Below, one piece after another: positions 56,583-64,000 of a stretch of DNA of 64,000 nt (position 1 is its first letter; the number at the start of each line of letters is the position of its first letter). Source of the stretch: Siphonodentalium dalli. Taxonomy: Eukaryota > Mollusca > Scaphopoda > Gadilida > Siphonodentaliidae. A program made the translations under genes and the position numbers. The notes below the pieces were generated by a model. The model did no database searches. It saw only the letters and a program-made list of their open reading frames with translations, and had not been told where the DNA came from. The DNA lies in NCBI GenBank assembly GCA_032622095.1, contig CP136064.1, positions 248,529,827-248,593,826 on the forward strand, given 5' to 3'.

Positions 56583-57100
56583 TCAAGGATATAAAGCACT
56601 TTCCAGAACCAAACTCATTTTAAGCTTCTAAGAAGGGATATACATCTCTCTTACGACTAAACTGCTGTTCTAGCTCATAATTAAGTAATTACTTGTCATT
56701 TTGTGAAGATTGAACGGTCACTTTGCTCCCCTTGGTGAACAGGAGGGGCAAGTGCTCTCAACTGCCCCTGTTCTGGCACCCCTGTGTATACTCGTGATGA
56801 ACGCATTCACTCAGAAGGAAGCTCAGAAGAAAAAAAAACGAAACAGACTCAGATGATTGAAGTACGAATTTCGCCTTCACCACAACAGTTTTACCGATGA
56901 ATGCAGATGTCCCAGTTACTCATTAAGACAAATGTTTTACTTGGGAAGTACATCCACTTTATTACAATTTAATCCATTCAGGGTGTGACCATATGAACTA
57001 ATATAAGCATGATGCATTCAAGTAAAAGTAATAGGTATTTAACCCTTCCTGTACTAATGCTGCCACTCAGTTATACAAGTATGCATTGGATATATTATTT
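56583..57100. other. No recognisable gene
   Basis: Unique-looking sequence; AGGAGGGGCAAGTGCTCTCA at 56741 is followed by an imperfect complement (about 15 bp arms). Confidence 0.3.
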
Positions 57101-57543
57101 TATTCCACACCCATTGACGTGAGTCACATGTATTCAACGGAATCCCAGCCATTGAATATATATTAGTGTATACCTCTAGTGGAATACAAGCCGGAACTAT
57201 TCTTGTTGACGTAGTCGCCAAGAAAGATGACGTACATTACGTCGTTCATCCGCTTCCGGCGATCCCCCATAATTACTGGTTATTTGTCAGACTTAAATCA
57301 CAATAAAGGTAGCTATAGTAACAATGAAGGTGACATTCATGGATCGAACTTATCTGACTGAACGGTGTAGAATAAATACAGAACATAACTTGCATCATAA
57401 TCTCGAATCTTTTATCGAACTCGTTGCGGACGGCGCAAAGTTATTTTTCGCTCGAGCTACGCTCTCGCGAAATATATCCTTGCGCCATCCGCAACTCATT
57501 CGATAAAAGATTCTCGATTAAGATGCGCGTTGTGTTCTGTCTA
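57101..57543. repeat. ~450 bp duplicated hairpin element, copy 2
   Basis: Counterpart of 48953-49403 with hairpin at 57379-57539. The frame 57324-57506 runs through one arm and is an artefact. Confidence 0.85.
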
Positions 57544-57864
57544 TAACTTGGATGGGTGTTCAATATAAATAGGCAGACGGCAGACAGAAAAACAGACAAT
57601 ACAATTGCAGAAGGATTCATATTCATTGGTCGTTTGTTGAACTCATGAACGGAACATTATTTTTTTGGAACTACTCGTCAATGAGTGTTTAAGAAAGGAT
57701 TAGTGTGTACACACCATTGCTGTGATATATGCTGCTGAGCAGGATTACACGCAGCTTTTAATCGTTATCTTATAGGAACATAACACTAGACTAGACTCTT
57801 GGCGCTGCTGTTTAGAACTGTTTAGAAGTTCTTATGATGCAGCACGGGTATTTGAGATAGTGCA

Positions 57865-58310
57865 ACTTTTTTTTTTTGGGTGGGATTCGAACCACGGTCC
57901 GTTACGGCGATCGCACCTTGCGACTAAAAGTCCGACGTCAATACACCGAGGCGACAAAAAAAAAGGAAAAAGGAAGCTCGAATGTCCGCTGTATTCCGGC
58001 GAAAGTGCATGGCCATTCGAGCTACGGTAATGCTCTAAGTAATCGACTCCTTAACCACAGCAGAATTATGGGTAACCGAGAGCTTTCCGATGAATGGCAA
58101 CAAGCCATATTTCCGACTAAATCCTGAAAAGTTACCATTAATTCTGCTGTGGTTAAGGAGTCGATTACTTAGAGCATTACTGTACTTCCTTCTTTTTTTT
58201 GTCGCATCGGTGATATTGACGTCGGACTTTCAGTCGCAAGGCGTTTTCGCCGCCACGACCGGGGTTCGAATCGCACTCAACCCCCCTCCCAAATTTGCAC
58301 TGTCTCAAAA
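57865..58310. mobile_element. tRNA-like inverted repeats around a TA-flanked MITE
   Basis: Left arm about 57882-57985 and right arm about 58185-58290 are inverted copies sharing GGGATTCGAACC / GGTTCGAATC (a Pol III B-box match), CCTTGCGACT(A/G)AAAGTCC and GACGTCAATA. The right arm on the plus strand has GACGTCGGACTTTCAGTCGC then CGGGGTTCGAATCGC, resembling an anticodon and T arm; base pairing is imperfect, so it is a tRNA-derived relic, not a gene. The MITE at 58025-58182 sits between. Confidence 0.65.
58023..58184. mobile_element. TA-flanked palindromic MITE (CAGTAATGC family), copy 3, arm-deleted
   Basis: 158 bp (58025-58182), TA both sides, ends CGGTAATGCTCTAAGTAATC and GAGCATTACTG. The left arm stops at GGGTAACC and jumps to GAGAGCTTTCC, losing about 50 bp of the tip side, while the right arm is complete. 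The change from full palindrome to partial hairpin is typical of stabilising deletions. Confidence 0.88.
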
Positions 58311-59600
58311 TCCCATGCAGCTTCTAAAATCGGCGCCTTGTGTGTTTTAGTCCCAGACACGTACAAAGGGCAACGTTCCGCATGTCTTGGACACAACTGA
58401 AATACATATATCATGCAGCTGTGCCAAAATAATGTCTACCATATATTCAAAATAAATTTCCAAGTTCTATATAGGGTGTGTGAGTTGACAAAATGTCCCT
58501 TATAGAACTCGTCTGAAAAGCAATGTTCTAACTTCTCTGTGTTGTGATGTATCTTGCGCGTTTTGTTTTTGTCCTCTATAGTTTCATTGTTGGTTGACAT
58601 TCCGTTTATTTTCTTTCGGCCCTGTAAGGTGCATGATCCAAGATCGCATGCTACACTGGAGTTTGGATTTCAGGGCGTGGAAAATAGTTCGATTGTTTAA
58701 TCCATGGGTTTAAGTATTACGGATATCATGGACAACAAGAGGGGGTGGGGTCACACGTTTACCTGAGATATACCGGCAAATCGTCTTTATAGCGATAGTC
58801 TCGTCCCTGGCTCACAGGTTAAGCACTATAAGAAAAAATGCAGCATTGTCAGATTTGAACAGGAGTTGTCGCCCTTGTACTGTATTTCTTGTGTATATAT
58901 ATATACTCACGCATGTTATGGTCTACTGGACTACGTTTTGCTGACATTGCGACAACCACGATTTGGTCATGAATATTTACAACGTCACGGGTTTACAACA
59001 AAATTAAATCTCTCACGATGGTAAAAAAAAGATATTGGAGGAAGATGCCGGGGTCTTCCGCGCGTGTTTGCATGGGACATGGGCTACATAGTTGTTTCGT
59101 ACCAGAAGTGTAAACGAATCCCAAGTTTAGCCACGCGCACGAGCTAAGCTAAGATCAGCAGGTATTCGAATTCCTAATTTATAGTATGAACCAGACTAAT
59201 GCAGATAGACGCTATGTGGGCACTAAAGTAAACACCGAAGACGTTACATCCCTTTTATCTGTTGCTTCTTGCTAACCAAGCTTTTTCTGCCTTTGTTTGC
59301 TTATTCGGATTGCTGCTAATTCAAGTTATTGACTTACGCGGCTACTTTTCGGCAGCGCTGAGAGACCTGTATCATTTTTGAGACGTCCTCCCGTGAAAAC
59401 GACTCAGTTTTAGAGTCTATAAAAGAAAGAAATATAAGAAGGCACACTATACTTTTGGACATTTCTTTGAATGTATACGAGCATTTCCAACTTAAGGAGA
59501 TGTTAGCACTTGTCTTGCGTTACTTGAGAAGGTTGTTGTTTTTTTTTAAGTTGAGTGCAGTTTATTCAGGGACGAAGCTAGAGGGCCCCGTTAGGTAGGT
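58311..59600. other. No recognisable gene
   Basis: No repeats, motifs or plausible exons identified in this stretch. Confidence 0.3.
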
Positions 59601-59830
59601 GTTTACCTTGAATTTCCCCTTGAACCAGACCAAACTCCAAGGATGACCATTTGAGACCCCAAATTCCCAAAAGCAGAAAAATATGCCAAACAACAAATTC
59701 ACCACTAATAAGAGTTTGGAAAATCAAACAATGAGATAAATTCCAACGGATATGTTGTGTAAAAGTGGCATGAACTTTCCGACTGTTTTAATTTTTGACC
59801 GAAGTTGACCCCCCCCCCCCTGTCGCCACA
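59600..59830. repeat. Copy of the 8.4-8.76 kb dispersed repeat
   Basis: AAAATCAAACAATGAGATAA, TTTTAATTTTTGACCGAAGTTG and a C run at 59809 match 8660-8760 in order and spacing. A second C run is at 59921. Confidence 0.5.
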
Positions 59831-60399
59831 TCTACGAGTGTATTAAATGTGATATTATTATCCCTCAACCAATACAATTCAGGAAGATTAAGATACGGAA
59901 TAGCGGCTGAAATGATGCCCCCCCCCCCCACAAAAATCAAACTACCAAATCAATCAGACATCGAATACCATATAAGGAGTGAGTTCGCGTGGACGTAGTA
60001 ATTAATATATCAGAGCTTGATTTGCACTAGCCACAGAAAGCTGATACAACATTAATTTAATATATGTCTGCAGTACAGTTGAAACACTTTTGTAAGTACG
60101 TGTATCTTGGTCATATCTCAATTGATACCACAAAAGTAAGCTACCGACATACGCTGCCAAAAGCTTAATAGTTTTTTATAACAATTCTCGATTGTTCTCG
60201 AAGTACATTCAGGTATTTTCAAGCTATTAACAGCGTTCACCTCAGGTGAATTAGAAATGTCTTTTCAGAGATAAGAAACCCAACTAAACAAGTGCCATTC
60301 AATTTTCAAAGTCAGTTAAATTTGACTGCCGTCATAGCTTTTTACTAAATCTGATAGCATGCTTTCATAAAGCAATTAAATATCTGCACCATAATGACA

Positions 60400-60560
60400 C
60401 GATGTCATGCCCTGTGCCCCAGGTCGATAGTATAAGTCCATTAGTGCCCATGCCCCAGAGGTTTGGGGCCCCGTTGCTTCTAGTTGGTGAGATGCATTTA
60501 TAGCCGCCGTGAGCCGCATAACGAGGGCGAAGCTGGTTCGATTCCCGCTATAGTAACCAA
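60400..60560 (+). repeat. tRNA-like B-box fragment, possible SINE
   Basis: GCTGGTTCGATTCCCGCTAT at about 60531 is a close match to a Pol III B box (GGTTCGANNCC); upstream GCCGCCGTGAGCCGCATAAC does not give a good A box. Too incomplete to call a tRNA gene. Confidence 0.35.
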
Positions 60561-62670
60561 CGCAAGATCGTGCCAAGGTCGTGCCATGGACGAACGATTG
60601 AAACGACGATCAACCACAATAGACAAATACAAACACCACCAACAAGGCGCTCCACACAAAAAACTGCGACACAATCCGATGATTTCATGGTTCAGTACTC
60701 CCACGCTCAAGTGAAATTTCCTTGTGTGTATGTATACGTACGTCAACTTTTTTATTTTAGGTGAATTTTATTGAGAAAGAAAACCACGAAATGTGAATGA
60801 ATGTACTGGCTCGTTTCAAATTATCAGATCAGAACGTAGATTTCTATCCATTAATGAACGCACAGTATTTGCTCAATCAGCAGAAATTGCTCATGTGGCC
60901 ATATCTACATTGTGTCTGCTGTGGCATGACCATTGCTCCTATAGCAAAAACTGTGGGAAATTTAGTGCCTATTCGGTTCATTCAATTAACTGTTTTTGTT
61001 TTTTGCATGACCGAAAATCTCAGATAATTTGTACAGCCTCGAGCACTCCAGTATAACGAGAGAAAAAAACACAAGAGCTGCATTGCATTTAATATTTTAA
61101 TACTAGATACAAGAAACACAAATTATCCTATCCATTAAGTTAGTTTTAGAAACGCGAGTTGCGTAATAAGTGCACATTTTAATGTAGAGGGTCTGGGTTT
61201 AAGATGGCTGCCAAATGTCATCAGAGAGTTAATTTCATTGATGTTCATTCGCCGTAGCACGTATCAGAACAAGATCTCCCTTGTGTCGATAAAGTGCAGT
61301 CGCGATGTCTTTCATCTATTTTAATATATAGTGCATAGTGGTGGTGGTGGTGGTAAGTGACCTCCAAGCAGTTTCTTTTTATATGGAATGGGACACACCT
61401 CACATAATACAGAAAATAACGCACATATGCATTTTACTCCAATAATATAAATATACAGAAGCGAACAGTGAACTTACATTTTTCTTTTGATATCAAACGA
61501 GATAATATCTTCCGTTCCAGAGACGGCGCATGGTTGATCTAGTTTGAAAATATGTCGTGATTTTTGTCCTTGTCGGAGTTTCACCAATTGCTGTAGTTCA
61601 GCAAAAATGCACAGTTAACATTAAGTGCGAAGCAGTTAATGATCGGCGCCGGTGGAATCCATTTTCGCGTGAGAGGTTGTCTGTTAGTTGTTTATCGGAG
61701 ATGGGTTGTTACGTGACTTTTGAACGTGCAGTCGCGTGAATTCTCAGTGAATGCAATCGTTTGCGCCGTAATTCCGCTATCAGAATGTCTGCAACCTGTT
61801 CAATTGCAATGTTTGGTCATTTTTAGTGTAAATCCCAATGATACCATATGAAAATCCCACAGAATAGTCATTTAAAGCAATTTCGAAAAGTATGTCGGAA
61901 CAGGATTCGGACAAAACAATATTTTCGGACAAATCCGGATCCAGGTTAAATAGTCCCGTGATTCCGCACCATAATTACTGCTGACACCGTCGTGATAATG
62001 TCATGCGACTGAACCATAATGGGAACCATAGTGGAAATAAATGGTTTTAGGACTGTTTCCTTATGCTATCCCCGATGGTTTTGGTCACCTATTAGTGCCG
62101 AACAACTCGTTTACAGTCTTATATCCTGAATAAACGCCATACTCCTGCTGGGCATTGGTCGACTGCGGAAGTGACAGTGTACCATATGGTACATCGTATC
62201 CTTCCCCATGTGACCTATGTCCAGTAATAATCTAATACTTTGTTATTCAACATCTCAGTAATTTATGTTAATCTGGTACGTGTTATATCACTTATATACC
62301 ATGTATTCCTTTCGTCTATTTTATCTTTACATGTAGGCTGCCATACACTGATGTGTGTTATCTTATAACCGATGTAAAACTTCAACCACATCTGACCATC
62401 ACACATGCACCAAGGGCATTGCAGAAATTCCCCCCAAAAAGCTGTATATATATGCATGCTAGATCCATTTAAATAAATTTACACTGTACATAGCGTGTAA
62501 GCGAGAGAAAGTATTTGGAAGATGAGAAGAGTGATGAAATATTTGTTACTGTTTATGGTGAGAATAAAACTCGATCATCCCTGAGCACACGTGTTAGTGA
62601 CTTAAGGTAGGGGTCCGGGCGCGCCACAGTATATACTCGTTGTCATAATTTTTTTTTTAATGCGACTGGT
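60561..62670. other. No recognisable gene
   Basis: (GTG)n at 61341-61352 is the only simple repeat. Open frames at 60484-61056 and 61557-61739 have no recognised domains. Confidence 0.3.
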
Positions 62671-62677
62671 AATTGAA

Positions 62678-63078
62678 TTAACCCTTTACCCAACAAACCG
62701 GCCAAAACCGGCCAAATAAAGCTTCAACAGCCTAAAATATCTTCGGTCTGTCTCAATAGAACCATACAAATATGGATATCATTGGAACCGGCTCCTTGAC
62801 CACATTGTGATAGTTACAGTTATGCCCTGTGCCAATGCATTCTCTTATATATGCGAGTCGACCATAGGTCGCCTCGCATATATAAGAGAATGCATTGGCC
62901 TAACAAAAATCTTTTTTTAACACTTTTTACCATTTTTTCTTACATTCTTTAACAATTTTATATTTTTTTAATGTGTTAAGCCAATGCATTCTCTTATATA
63001 TGCGAGGCGACCTATGGTCGACTCGCATATATAAGAGAATGCATTGGCACAGGGCCCTTCTGTTGGGTAAAGGGTTAA
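62678..63078. mobile_element. piggyBac-type MITE with nested hairpins, copy 2
   Basis: TTAA at 62678-62681 and 63075-63078; 393 bp between, ends CCCTTTACCCAACA. Hairpins at 62831-62899 and 62981-63047. Only a handful of differences from 50615-51013 (for example one base at 62791 and small poly-A/T length changes), so both copies are young. Confidence 0.92.
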
Positions 63079-63474
63079 TGACTCGTTTTAGTAGCTGCTG
63101 GCTCCCTGTTCTGTTTTGTGTTACTCTGTATATATGAGAGCACAACAATTTTATCGCGTAATTCGATTCCACAATCGTCGCAGTTAAACTATTTACACAT
63201 AGGGGACAGTGGCTCAGTTACCGAGGTTCATAGATTGTTTTCCATGCATATATCAAGCCACCCAGCTATGTCGATGCTGGTTCTATCTATACGAATAGCA
63301 CTCAATTATGTTTGTCCGGGCTACATTCCACCAAAACGGCTGGACACTCGGAGTTGAAAAGTTGTACATAGGGGTAATTTGACCGGGAAATATTATCCTG
63401 TTGAACTCAGATGTCTTAAAAGGGGCAACTGAGACTCCTAGTTGAATTATGTTATCAAATTGCTGCACATAAGT

Positions 63475-63540
63475 GAGCAGAACGCGCTTTATCCATACCA
63501 TAACAGGAATAAGTCAACAGTGAACGCTCTTTATTATTAC
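63475..63540. repeat. Fragment related to MITE family A core
   Basis: GAACGCGCTTTATCCATACC...GTGAACGCTCTTTATTATTAC matches 37018-37068 and the core of 37535-37600. The surrounding 101-codon frame (63442-63747) spans this repeat and has no recognised domain. Confidence 0.6.
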
Positions 63541-64000
63541 ATGAACCCGACTGTTCAAAACGCTTCAAATTCTCAAGATGAACGAACACCAATCATAAAG
63601 AGAGAAAGTCTGCTACACGAGCAGCTGACACCCCGAACGACCATCAAGCTCGACTTAAAGATGATCGCACTCACACGACAACCCGTCATCCAGCTGTATG
63701 TCAAAACACTTCAAGTTGTTTCTAACCTTCTTTACCCTAGCTATTAAACACGGATTGGTGCTTCATGCAAAGGGAGAGTACCCCGATTTGTACATCTTTA
63801 TATCTTAGGAAGTTTGTTTGTTGCTTGGCGGGGTCGGTGGTTTTTATGTGCAATGGCAAAAGTGTCACGATGACATTCACCCTCTGCATGTCTTTCATCG
63901 ACCAACAAAAATATAACGTTATTCATTATATGATGTGACTGAACCGACATACAGTCAACCCCAACCAAACATCCATGACGTTATTAGTGCTGTGCTATAG
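63541..64000. other. No recognisable gene
   Basis: Nothing identified to the end of the window. Confidence 0.3.

Noticed and set aside
58194-58290. A functional tRNA gene
   Set aside because: B box and anticodon-arm-like sequence are present, but D arm, acceptor stem and T stem do not pair; it is duplicated in inverted orientation beside a MITE, which fits a SINE relic.

Overview
This 64 kb window looks like AT-rich intergenic DNA from an animal genome, most likely a marine invertebrate and plausibly a mollusc. That identification is an inference from the repeat types: a chromodomain-less, mag-like Ty3/gypsy element, a non-LTR element with a CCHC ORF1, small Helitron-like elements with about 120 bp core repeats, tRNA-like SINEs, and large numbers of palindromic MITEs. 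I recognise no host protein-coding gene, no intact tRNA or rRNA gene and no bacterial feature. Almost every open frame of 60-190 codons is either inside a repeat or has no recognisable product. The annotation is therefore mainly of mobile elements, palindromes and tandem arrays.

Layout. 1-7.4 kb: sparse relics, including a 34 bp-arm palindrome (1300-1368), a TTAA-flanked MITE (2174-2666), LINE fragments (3.7-4.3 kb and 5.48 kb), a long-arm inverted repeat (4962-5402), a hairpin repeat (5691), an eight-copy 29 bp array (6688-6918) and a 75 bp perfect palindrome bounded by a 9 bp direct repeat (6954-7028). 7.48-13.34 kb: a MITE (7480-7973), then a 5.3 kb TTAA-flanked unit (8022-13331) that encloses a decayed Ty3/gypsy retrotransposon. 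The gypsy copy has a 5' LTR, a tRNA-Leu primer site, gag, protease, RT-RNase H and integrase, but its 3' end is lost at an array of GAGATATCTC palindromes. 13.4-20.4 kb: a TIR element, a 973 bp hAT-type MITE with a perfect 8 bp target duplication, a minus-strand LINE ORF1 relic and a family of palindromic repeats. 20.5-23.1 kb: a 158 bp tandem repeat, a Helitron-like element and another palindrome. 23.46-26.0 kb: a 2.54 kb inverted-repeat element made of head-to-head tandem units. 26-35 kb: palindromic TA-flanked MITEs, a 30 bp-type minisatellite and a TTAA-flanked palindromic MITE. 37.29-39.66 kb: a MITE and a 1.56 kb minisatellite with alternating 23 and 29 bp units. 41.39-45.34 kb: a foldback element with about 600 bp arms and a 42 bp tandem array. 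46.9-48.8 kb: a second LINE ORF1 copy carrying two nested MITEs. 49-64 kb: duplicated hairpin elements, two near-identical piggyBac-type MITEs with nested hairpins (50.6 and 62.7 kb), a SINE, a second Helitron-like element (56.1 kb) and a TA-flanked palindrome set between tRNA-like inverted repeats (57.9-58.3 kb).

The repeats can be read as a stratigraphy. The two LINE copies act as paired filled and empty sites that show where a hAT MITE and a TTAA MITE integrated. At least four different element families use TTAA targets. Several families carry hairpins inside hairpins. The strongest candidates for undescribed biology are these nested palindromic MITEs, the two inverted-array elements and the tiny 75 bp palindrome with its target duplication.
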